Origin: Rotaria socialis | Taxonomy: Eukaryota > Rotifera > Eurotatoria > Philodinida > Philodinidae | Direction of reading: 5' to 3' | Assembly: GCA_905331475.1 (NCBI GenBank) | Contig: CAJNYU010001127.1 | Span: 372,001-436,000 of the forward strand | DNA: 64,000 bases | Part shown: positions 1 to 9,913 of the stretch, in pieces | How the letters are laid out: each line of letters opens with the position of its first letter | Position numbering within the stretch: position 1 is the first letter of the stretch | The notes under the pieces: model-generated | What the model was told of the DNA's origin: nothing | Database searches by the model: none | The model's input: the letters and a program-made list of their open reading frames with translations, nothing else | Program-made: the position numbers and the translations under genes

Positions 1-422
1 CCTTAAAGAGAAAAGCAATACTAAGAATTATTTCATACTAATTTTTCTTTACAGTCAAAAGACTAATTGTATACAATTGTACTGATATTATAACCAACTA
101 AAAACGTGACATAGTTTAAATGCGTACTATAACAATATTTCTTTTTTCTCTCATTCTATTCTCATATGCAGCAAAATAGAAAGGACATATAATTCTATGT
201 ACCTTCTGTAGACATCTGGTTGGTTAAAAAAGCGCGGTCGAGAATAGGACGTGCATAGATTTACTAGGGGAGGAGGTCATTGAGCGGTCACAAGCAGCAC
301 GCGACGTCCTTTTTCCTTTTTCTTCAGTGAATTATTTTATTCTTTCTTTCATCTTTACTACTAGTAAGTTCGGGCGTACACATACACCATAGTTTTCTAG
401 ACAAGCAAGTAGTGAGTCAAAG
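1..422. other. Upstream region of the DDE-domain gene
   Basis: No coding exon or recognisable element is visible here. The stretch from about 220 to 320 is richer in G+C than its surroundings and lies 100-200 bases before the first ATG, so it is the likely core promoter or 5' UTR of the gene that follows. I see no terminal inverted repeat of a transposon here. Confidence 0.4.
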
Positions 423-3400
423 ATGCCGTCGAACAAGACTCCACGCTACTGTTTATATCGAACTTTTGTTGATGCCTATATGAAAGGTCATCCTGGTATA
501 ACTCGATGTGTAAGTCAAAGTCATTGAAATCCTATTCTCTGTTTAGAATTTATCTACGATCTTCATTTACATTCTAGTTATCGCATACAGCAGCGCAAAC
601 TGAATGGAATGAGATAAAAACTGATGAAAAACTTGTTAAACAAAAAATTGAAGAATATCTTGAAATTTTCAATTCCAAGGGTGAATCAGTTGTAGATCAA
701 AGTGAAAGTGAACCAGTTAAGAAAACTCGGGGACGAAAAAAGAAATCCGAAACTAATAGCCAACCTGCAAAAGAAGGTCGCGTTGGAAAACGACGTCGAA
801 AACGAGTACGTTCATCCGATATTGAAAATGATTTAATCAATGAAAATGAAGAAAACGAAGATCAAGAAATTGAAAACAATACAGTCAATGGTGGAGAGGA
901 AACAAGCAAGAAAAAAACTGAAAAAATACGTACAGCTGCTGAAATTCTTGCAAAAAAGACTCGAGCACCAGCTCAAGAAAAAGTTTCAAAAGAAATTTAT
1001 GAAATTAATGAACGTATTATTCAATTAGTTCAAGTAAAAAATATGGGCATGGCAACAGCAGAGCAAGAAAAACAGCTAAAAAAACTCTTAGTTGAACAAA
1101 AGAAAAAATCCAATGATTTAAAAAGATTAAAAGCTGAACAAAGTGCAAAAAAACGTGCACGAGAAATTAAAAAAGTAATTTAAATGTTTAATATATCATA
1201 TTTGAAATCTTTTTATTTCAATCTTTTAAGCGTAAAATAGAAGCATTATGTGAAAAGAATCCTGAACTAGCAGCTGAACTAAATAAAATCTATCGGCCAA
1301 TTATCGGTCGACCGCCTATTGAAGAAGAATGTCCTGATCTATTACAAATTATTGAAGAAATTGCTAAAGTTGGTGGTGCTGCCGATGATAATCGTCGTTC
1401 ACAAACTATTCGACCTTGTCTAACACTGGATGATTTACGTGAAAAGATTAAAGAACGTGGTTATGATATTAAACGATCAACACTCTATTATCGGTAAGTT
1501 TTTTTTTCTTCTTCTTAATATTCAGTAAAACATTGAATGTTTATCTTGCTATTGTATAGTTTATTACCACATCGTTCAAATTCAATTGATGGTAAAAAAC
1601 ACGTGCGAACAGTTCCTGTACGTCTACGAAAAGCTCAAAATGATGAACATAGCAAACATGAAGGTTGTTATTAGTTCTAATTAATATTTATTAATAGAAA
1701 AAAAAGGTTTCTTTTTGTGATGATTTTTATTAGATGGTCATTTTGCAACAGCAACAATTCGTTATATTAAAGATTTAGCTGGTATATTTGGTAATGATGT
1801 TGTCTTTTTCCTATCACAAGATGATAAATGTAAAGTACCAATCGGTTTACCAGCTGCAAAAATTCAAGCACCTATGCTTATGCATTTGGATTATCGTGTT
1901 CGTTTACCTGATCACGATTGGACAGTAGCACCTCGTCATCAGTTGACACCTAGGTACAGTAGCATTTCGTTTCTTTTTGTCTGAAGCAAAAACAAATCTT
2001 TTCTTTTTCTAGTGTCTATGCTGCTTGTATGATGAATGAAAATAGTGATGTAGGCTATTCCGGTCCAACTTATATTGCTGTTCGTTCTGCTAAACATGAT
2101 CGAAGTGATGCAACTAGTCATGCATGTGATTTTGATCGTCTTGTTGGCCTTAAAGAATTCGAAAAATCTGCACGTGATTATACAGGTCATGTTAAACCAG
2201 TGGTTATTATTACTGTTGATGGCGGCCCTGATGAAAATCCTCGTTTTCCAAAAACATTGGTTGCTAGTATACGAAAATTTCGCAAATATAATCTAGATGC
2301 ATTATTTGTTCTTACACATGCACCTGGTCAATCAGCTTATAATGTTGTCGAACGACGTATGGCGCCACTTTCACATGATTTAGCTGGTCTTATTTTACCT
2401 CATGATCATTTTGGTACACATTTAAATGATTCAGGTGTGACTGTTAATTCTGAATTAGAACGGATCAATTTCAAAAAAGCTGGAGAAGTTTTAGCTGAAG
2501 TTTGGTGTGGATCTGTTATTGATGAATATCCTGTTGTCGCTGAATATATTGATCCACCTGCATCAACTCAAGATGAAATACGTTTAGTTGACGTTAATGT
2601 TGTTATGAACAATCTACTAGATCGGTAAGATTAATCATCTTGTGGGAGGACTTAAAAGACAATATTTTTGAAAATAATTATTTTAGTGTATGCGAAGAAG
2701 AAGAAACTGAAGAACCCATTGAACGACGTATTCGACAAACTGATGAATATTATCAAGAAAACGTTCGTGCTCCACGTATTACATCTGATGGAGATTTATT
2801 ACGAGATACACCAAAATATGATATTGACGAGTAAGTTTTTCATTCGAGTCTTTGTAGTATTGAATTATAGAAATTTTAAAAATTTCTTTCAGATATTGGT
2901 GTGCTACACATGTTCTTCAAACTCAATATACAATTCAAATAATTCGTTGCAATTCCATATCATGTTGTGGTCCATGGCGTTCAAATTATATTCAAGTCTT
3001 TCCTCATCGTTTTCTTCCGGCACCAGTTCCATTTGAACGTACACCACGTGGTATTGCCATGGCCGAACGTGATTACCAGAAAGGTGTTTTCTATGGTTCC
3101 TTAATTCAACGTATACAATTTCATGGTGTTGTTATGCAACATACACAAAATGATGTATTACCATTTGATTTCTGCTGTGCAAGCGTACGAAAAGAATTAA
3201 AACGACGTGTCTGCTCAATCTGTAAACAATATATTCCATCGGCATATCGTATGAAAAATCATTATAAAATTCATCAACAACAATATGCATCGAATTGTCT
3301 TGATTATGATGATGATGATATGTTTTCCAATGAAAATAGTACAGGAGCCGAACAAAATGGAGAAGAAGATAATGATATGCTTAGCAATCAACGACCATTA

Positions 3401-3535
3401 CCAGCTATATCAAATCCATCGGGAAATGGTGTTGTTATTTTTTCAGATATGCTCGATTGGTTGAAATCGGATTTTGAAGAACTTGAACTTAAAGAACAGA
3501 TTCTTAAAGGAGATGTCGACAAAAAAAGCAGATAA
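423..3535 (+). CDS. DDE transposase-like protein with C-terminal C2H2 zinc finger, 8 exons
   Basis: Eight exons join in frame to about 889 residues: 423-509, 578-1174, 1231-1493, 1560-1663, 1734-1953, 2013-2624, 2687-2830 and 2893-3535. All introns are 50-90 nt with GT/AG ends. The N-terminal 230 residues are very basic and Lys/Glu-rich. The core matches a family of uncharacterised, often multicopy invertebrate proteins that I recognise by LSQDDK (about residue 380), VGYSGPTYIAVRS, TVDGGPDENP (Asp about 493) and NVVERRMAPLS (Glu about 537). The spacing D - D - about 44 - E, with an N-x-x-E motif, fits an RNase H-fold DDE nuclease, and all three acidic residues are present. Near the C-terminus CSICKQYIP...HYKIH (about 783-803) is a C2H2 finger, followed by an acidic tail. 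The long intact frame suggests selection: either a host-adopted transposase or a young transposon copy. I see no terminal inverted repeats. DNA binding and cleavage are inferred, not shown. Confidence 0.85.
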
Positions 3536-4080
3536 ATTAATCAATGTTGTGTTTTCAATTTGTACACCGTATTGTGCGTGTATCTTTCACATTAATTTCT
3601 TTGTCTTTGGTTGTTTTCTTTTTCATGTAGGCTTTTTAGTCAATTTCATGTAACACATATTTAGAGATGTTCTTTTCTTTATATTAATTTTAGTCTATTC
3701 TTTTTTTCTTCTTCTATCAGTGAAAGAGTACAAGTAAATGATTGATATTTAATTTGAACATTTGAGCTGAAGTTTTGCGTGTTTTTAATGTGATCATTTT
3801 GATGAAAACAAAAAAAAACTTTGTGGATGTATAAATGAAATAAACTTGAACTCAAAGCTGAAAAGTTCTGGTTATTTAGCAATACATCCAGGAAAATATT
3901 GTTTTATTATTTGATAATAGTATAAGAGCACATCGATTATTTTGTGATATAAATTCTGATAGACTATGAAGAAATTATCAACTGAGCGTGCTTTTACAAT
4001 AATTGATGCTATAGTAACGTCATGGTTTCAAATGAAAAATGATTACAATCCATAAAAATCATTAAAATACTTAGTAATCG
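3536..4080. other. Convergent 3' region
   Basis: This lies between the stop codons of two convergent genes. It is T-rich on the plus strand, with short A/T runs and no coding pattern. It should hold the 3' UTRs and polyadenylation sites of both neighbours; an AATAAA-like site occurs near 3838. Confidence 0.4.
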
Positions 4081-5376
4081 TTATACAATATTTGTTGCCA
4101 TACCGGCAGTGCGTCGTATTTGAATCATAAAAAAAACATTTACGAAAGTCAATATAGCTGCTGTCAAATACATCGGCGAACACCAGAAGAAGAATCGAAA
4201 GAGCAATAGGAAAACTTCTGTAACAACTATTCCAAAACAACATCTAACAATATTAATAATAGCATTGTTCTTATGCAAATCTAGTTCATATGCTTCTAAT
4301 GGTCCTCGTATTGCGCAACTGATCAATAGTAGTATAGATCCCATAGAGAAAATTATCCATTTATCCGTAACGCAGTGTAAAAAGTAGGGAATGACGAAAC
4401 TGATAAGAGAACTAAATAACATAATATAGCCAATACCTAAATAGATATGTTTTGAAGCCCAGCCCAGACAGATCACATAGAATCCAAGAATCATGACACT
4501 AGCAGCTATGAAACTACTCAGCGTCATAACCCAAATAAGTTGTGGCGCTCTTCTCCAATTCATTAGAATGAATATCATCATCAAGTAAATATGATGCAAA
4601 TGGCCACATCCACGATTTCGTGCTTGTTGAATCGTGTCAATACCGCGTAAGGTGGTCGGAAATCTTGAATTTTGCCTTTGTTGCTCTACTAAATTGACCG
4701 TAGTGAACAGTGTACGGCAAAAATTCAGATTTCTTTGTTCTGCAGTTAATGCAAACGTAGCTTGTGGCTCAGTCAGTCCTTGCTGTTGTGTATTAAATTG
4801 TTGAAAAACATTAGCAAGTCTATTTTGATAGCATTGACGAAAATGATCTTGAAACTCATGTTTTTCTATGAACAATTGACAAATTATACATTGAATCGGG
4901 CATGGACTACATTTGCCAGGTATTTTAATATGTTCATCGAATTCAGATACAAGGATCGATTGCATACATTCACGACAAGTTCTGGTCAAGAATTTGCATT
5001 CAACATTTTCATGTCGTTCTAATAAATCATAAGATAAAACTTCGGTGCAGCCTAATGAAGTATTTCGGCATTTTATTTTTGTTTTTGATAATAGAGAAGA
5101 GAATGATGGTGGACAATTCCGTTCTTCGTACGCTGGACAACGAAATGGACATTGTCTACTAGCGTTCGAATGTTTCAACCAGATTTGAATACATTTTCGA
5201 CAAAATAAATTCTGGCACGACGAACATGAACGTGGATCCCACAGAAGAAAACGGCAAATCGGACAAAAATATTCATCTGGTAACACATCACCGTTAACAA
5301 TACGATCTCGATCTATATCACCGCCTTCCATTGAAGTATCAAATTGAGTGGTTGCATTTTCATTAGTAATAGCCAT
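4081..5376 (-). CDS. RING/TRAF-type zinc finger protein with C-terminal multi-pass membrane region
   Basis: One uninterrupted frame of 431 residues. Residues about 38-80 form a RING-like finger: CPIC, then DPRSCSSCQNLFCRKC, then CPFRC. The usual ring histidine is replaced by Cys (C-S-S-C), a Cys-rich variant. Further Cys/His pairs follow to about 190 (KCRNTSLGC, LLERHENVEC, CRECM, CSPCPIQC, then HEFQDHFRQC), the pattern of TRAF-type zinc fingers. After a Gln/Asn-rich spacer, about six hydrophobic segments span residues 265-420. The layout predicts a membrane-bound E3 ubiquitin ligase with its fingers facing the cytosol. The family-level call is firm; substrate and compartment are unknown. It is intronless among intron-bearing neighbours, so it could be a retrocopy. 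It diverges from the gene at 6219. Confidence 0.8.
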   Translation of the reverse strand: MAITNENATTQFDTSMEGGDIDRDRIVNGDVLPDEYFCPICRFLLWDPRSCSSCQNLFCRKCIQIWLKHSNASRQCPFRCPAYEERNCPPSFSSLLSKTKIKCRNTSLGCTEVLSYDLLERHENVECKFLTRTCRECMQSILVSEFDEHIKIPGKCSPCPIQCIICQLFIEKHEFQDHFRQCYQNRLANVFQQFNTQQQGLTEPQATFALTAEQRNLNFCRTLFTTVNLVEQQRQNSRFPTTLRGIDTIQQARNRGCGHLHHIYLMMIFILMNWRRAPQLIWVMTLSSFIAASVMILGFYVICLGWASKHIYLGIGYIMLFSSLISFVIPYFLHCVTDKWIIFSMGSILLLISCAIRGPLEAYELDLHKNNAIINIVRCCFGIVVTEVFLLLFRFFFWCSPMYLTAAILTFVNVFFMIQIRRTAGMATNIV

Positions 5377-6218
5377 TGGTTTCGCTAAACTTTACGAAAT
5401 ATTACAAAACGAAATGTGAAAATAAGCTAAAAGAATGTTTTACGCACATAAAATGCAATTTGCTATTCGTACAGTGAAATTTATAACAAATGCAGTCAAA
5501 TTGGAAAGAAGTTAGGAAGTAAAAAAATACGTGAGTCATTGAAAACAACACATAATCGATGATGCATACCTTACGATTGCTGACTAATATTCTGTGACTT
5601 TAGTGTGAAAATGCCAAGTTATGTGACATATTTGGGTTCTGAAATATGGATACCAAATCTGTGAATGTAAATAAGCAAAAGTAAAGCTACATCATATGAC
5701 TAGAAAACTGAAAATATTTGAAATTTTCATGATAAACTGAATATCGACATATTGAGAGCATATTTTTGTAATTGTTTTAGTGGTTGATAATACAAATCTT
5801 TCTCTCTAAACTATTAAATCTTTGATAAAGTGTCATCTAGGACAATTATCTTACAAAATAAAAAAAAACGAATATTTTGATAAATGAATTTCGTACGTCT
5901 CGCATAATCACACGAAGATTTGTCCATATAATCTTTTATGATTCATATTCAATTCCAGGGTTTCAATTTATCCGTATACATATAAAGAAAATCGAACGAA
6001 CATTTTCCCCCCACTCCCATTTGTTATTCTGTATAGCTGCTATGCATGTTCGTTATACATTAAAGTACAAATATAAATAAAGTCGAACTATTTCATCAAA
6101 TTTATTTTCATAATTGTTGATCTTTAGAATATTTTCATAAACAATTTTTCTAAAGTAAAATTTATCAAATTAGATCATTTAATAAAATAGAAATAGAACG
6201 ACATAGACAAATAACAAA
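5377..6218. promoter_or_regulatory. Divergent intergenic region
   Basis: About 840 bases separate two divergent start codons, so promoters of both genes must lie here or be shared. No TATA box, initiator or other site stands out from the AT-rich background. The short open frame at 5877-6080 has no domain or splice context and is not called a gene. Confidence 0.4.
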
Positions 6219-7373
6219 ATGGGTTGTAGACATTCATCGTCACCACCAGAATCACCAGTAAAATTAGTACAAAATGGAGGTCCAATTATTTTAAAAAGTA
6301 AAATATCAATTCATCGTGCACAAGTTATTGATCAACGAATATCAAATGGTACGAAATCATCTCGATTATCAATATCATCGAAAAAAGTAAACGATTACAA
6401 AAAGAATTTCTGTTTCTTTTTTACCAATAAAAGGTCGTTAGATATCTCGTCTAGTATTGCCATCGATATCAGTATCTCTCGAACAAATACTCGATGGTCA
6501 TGGTAAACATTTAATAAAACGATTTGAACTTGATACAGCTTGTCTTCTACTTGATGCTTCACGAGCACATACTCTTTTGCTCGATGGTAGACAACTTCGT
6601 CTAATTCATATGGAAACAATGAGTATGGAAACAAATATCCTACCAGTTGATTGTAGAGATATTCAAGAAATAGCTTGGTCATCGAAGCTTGGCAAATTTC
6701 TTCTTCTTACAACGGATCAACTGTATCAAACTGGTTGTAAAAAATTACAACCGGTTCCTATTCATGAAATTCAGGTTAGATTTTTGCCAAAAGAAATTTT
6801 TATTCAAGTAATATTAACAAAAACTTGACTGATTGATTATTATGATTCTAGTTTATTGCTGAAGGTCCTCGAAAATCATACATGGCAGTCGATGGCGATG
6901 ATTTACTTGTAAATCGTTCATTTGGATATGATATACGTCGTTATTCTCTTTCAAATTTTTCTCTTGTTCAATCACCTCGTGCGTATTTAGAAAATGAAAA
7001 TATTTGTGTAACAACCATTCGATTAAATTCAAATAAAATCTTAGCTCTTTCTGTTTCTATTGGTGAACAACAAATGATTGATTTAGTCAATTTAAATAAT
7101 GATCGACTTCTTCATCGAATTAATTGCAATACTGGTGAAAATATTTTATATCCCATCGATTTACATAATAACGGGCAATGGTTTGCTAAAATATGTATGC
7201 CTTGCGTTAACATTGGCCATTGTTTAGTATCACCTGATGGGCAAATTACAAGACTGAAACTTTTTCCAAATCAAGATAATTTTATACGCTGTCTTTGTAC
7301 AAGTCCTGATAATCGATGGTTAATTACTGGTCGACAACACGCACTTGAATTATATCAACTTTGCACATCCTAG
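6219..7373 (+). CDS. Unknown protein with N-myristoylation-like start, 3 exons
   Basis: Exons 6219-6386, 6442-6774 and 6852-7373 join in frame to 340 residues; both introns (55 and 77 nt) have GT/AG ends. The start MGCRHSSSP is a good N-myristoylation signal with a neighbouring Cys for palmitoylation, so membrane attachment is likely. The rest has no transmembrane segment. It shows repeated short beta-strand-like units ending in motifs such as LLLDGRQLRL, LLLTTDQLY, LVSPDGQITRL and TSPDNRWLITGRQ, spaced roughly 40-60 residues apart. This looks like a divergent WD40-type beta-propeller, but the repeats are too weak to be sure. I do not recognise a named family. Confidence 0.75.
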
Positions 7374-7945
7374 GAGTTTTTAATCAAACATCTAATTAAT
7401 GTTAGTTGTGGTCCATTGAACTGACAGTGCTTATTTGTTTTTTTTTTACTATAGATTTGCATTATGCATTAGTGTGTTTTGATTTATATATGTGAGCTAT
7501 TTTTTAGTTGTATTAGTTAAAGCATAAACAAGCAAAAAATAAACATTAAACAGATGTTAATATTTAAGATGAAAATAAAAATAAATCGAATTGTTTCTTT
7601 GACATTTGAATTGAAAGTTGTAAGCATTTGCTTTTTCACAAGACAAATCAAAAAATATTGAGAACTGCTCGGATTATCTTAATTTAATAATAGCTATGTT
7701 GATACTACTAACTATTTTGTTATCTTGATGTATGAAAAACAGAAGAAGAAGAAATATGCTCGTATGTTGCTCATCGCCAGCATATAAATATACATATGTC
7801 TTTACTGCACGTACAAAGATGAATAAATAATGAGAACAAACATTAGCCGACTCAGATTGATGTCGTAGATAATAATAAATTATATAACAAATAATCTTAA
7901 TTCATTGCTATACTTTCAATATCAGTATGTTTTAATATAGCACAT

Positions 7946-8116
7946 ATGGAAATAATCTGTGTTGAAGTTGCGCAGATGTGTGTGTCGATGCCATTCAATA
8001 TCACTGATGTTCATGCGCAAGCACTGCAGCTAATGAATTATACAAAATTGCCTATATGTATGTATTCCTATTGGTTTCCTCTCTACAACAAAGTAGATCG
8101 AAATGCGTATGTTTGA
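7946..8116 (+). pseudogene. Possible relic resembling a Frizzled-type cysteine-rich domain
   Basis: A 56-residue open frame starts MEIICVEVAQMCVSMPFNIT and ends at a TGA. The pattern C-x6-C-x3-F-N-x-T matches the first part of Frizzled CRDs (C-x7-C-x3-Y-N-x-T). The next part, which in Frizzled carries PN...H..Q..A, seems shortened to VHAQALQLMNY. No signal peptide, later CRD cysteines or seven-helix exons are visible around it. If real, it is a fragment of a lost gene, which fits the loss of duplicate copies known in bdelloids. The match is short and could be chance. Confidence 0.22.
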
Positions 8117-8376
8117 CAAATGACAGGTTTTTCATTTTCATTTTTTTCATTAGAATTTTTGCATCATCATTGTAGTATTAGTCATATATTGTATTGACCT
8201 ATTTTCAAGTGGTTCTTTCGTATATTTTACTTCATGCATGCCTAATTTTAGTTTTACGATTCAAAATGCTGTGTTAAATATTTGGCTAGTTACACATTCC
8301 CTCATCATTAAACTCGTTCGATGTAGTTGCTAGCCATTTTCGTGACTTAAATGTATTGTTGCTGATTGATAGTGTA

Positions 8377-8505
8377 ATGCATTTTGAATTCCGTTACTAT
8401 GTGCCAAATACTTTTCAACGAAGAACAACAATGGGTTTCCGACACACCGAAGATGATCTACTATCTCATAAAGAAACATCGATATCCAGTATGATGAGAC
8501 AATAA
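8377..8505 (+). other. Short open frame ending at a polyadenylation signal
   Basis: A 42-residue frame runs from MHFEFRYYVPNTF to SISSMMRQ and its stop overlaps an AATAAA. Composition looks coding (charged, few Lys/Asn runs). A TAG acceptor-like site lies just upstream at about 8373. It may be a last exon or a relic, perhaps linked to the scrap at 7946. I recognise no family. Confidence 0.2.
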
Positions 8506-8909
8506 AGTTTGATAGTTTTTATTGAAAAATCAAATAAAATGATGCGATACAATAATTATGATCGCGACTGTCTCTTCTTATTTTAACTAAAAGCCAGTGC
8601 TGCTCACGTTTTTATGAGAAACTATCAGATAGTGGAAGACAACATTAGGGATATGTCCGAAACTATGACTAAAATCAACCGTAATCACACAAACTAAAAT
8701 AACTATTTCATTGATTATTTTTTCTTAATATTTAGAGTGACAAAAATGAATATCAAATTTCCTTGTCGCTTCTTAGTTTCAATGATAAATACTTAGTATT
8801 TAAATAGTTTGATGCTCAGTACAAATGTACACACTCATGTAACAAAAGAATAAAACACATGGAAGTCACTTTATAGAAGGTAAATAACTATGAGGTAAGA
8901 TGAAGTCCG

Positions 8910-9320
8910 AAAGGAGAATGACGGATTTTTTGGAATTTTAAATCCAAAAATCCCCAAAATTGAAAAGCATCTCACTCCCTGTCAATGGCGTAGTTTCGAC
9001 CTAAAAGTCTTCCCATATATAGGTTTCATGCTCCATAGAAGATCCTAAAAGTTTCAACTCGAGCAAAGGTTTTCTTCTTAAAATATTGAATTTTCAAAAA
9101 AACTGGATTTTCTGACCGTGCCGTGAAATGAACATTTCTTGCGCGTTTATTATCTTGAGAAGGAAACATTCGTTTGCGCTGAAAATTTTAGAATATTCTA
9201 AGGATCATGAGACCTACATATGGAAAAAATTTCAGGTAGAAATTCCATCATTCACGGCTTGAATTTTGAAAATCCTAAAAATCTCTAAAAATCCAAAAAT
9301 CCAAAATCCGCTTTTCCCCA
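8910..9320. repeat. Imperfect foldback (inverted) repeat, about 400 bp
   Basis: The left half (for example CCCATATATAGGTTTCATG near 9013-9031) reappears in reverse complement in the right half (CCATATGTAGGTCTCATGA near 9207-9225), and the likeness continues on both sides to the ATCCAAAAATCC-rich ends. Arms look about 70% alike. The shape is that of an old MITE or foldback element. No clear target duplication is visible. Confidence 0.5.
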
Positions 9321-9913
9321 TGTGAAGTTCTGTGTACAAAGTTCCTGTCGGAAAAATAGTTATTGAATGAATCCATATCTATTCTTCGTCCCAGAAAAAC
9401 TTTGACAACTTATGATAAAAGTTTCCTTTTTACTAGTTAACGAAAAGAAAAATCAACCAAATATTCACTAGTCTATAGCTGTTTATACTGTTCCGATGTT
9501 ATCAGTATATACTATTTTCAGAACATTCCATTTAATCGTACAATTAGTCTGTTAGAAAATATTCTTATGTTAAATAGATTATATTTAAAACAACCTCGAA
9601 CAATGTGCATATCATTTTATTTAAAAAAATAATGTATATTAAGTTCGAGTTCGACATTTTTTCTTTCCAAAAAAAAAAGACATTTGTGTTATGTTTTTAG
9701 AAATATTTCATTGGTCATCGGAAAAAAATAAAGAATTTAAATGTTTACCGTTTGGAATTTCGAAATTTATAAGATCATGAATATAAAAAATAGAACATAA
9801 TAGATTTTTTTTGCACAAAAAAATATTATTTGACAAGAAAATAATTCTTACTATTCGCAATTAAGAATCTATAATTTGACTGCCTATGATGAGGATAAAT
9901 TACTGTTTTTTTT

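Larger units (their letters stand above)
7374..9913. other. 2.5-kb gene-poor interval
   Basis: This begins with the 3' UTR of the upstream gene. It contains two short coding-like scraps (7946-8116 and 8377-8505) and a foldback repeat (8910-9320). The remainder is A/T-rich and shows no exon chain on either strand. Confidence 0.45.

Noticed and set aside
1939-2296. Alternative frames overlapping exons 5-6 of the DDE gene
   Set aside because: Shadows of the real coding frame, which is supported by splice sites and family motifs.
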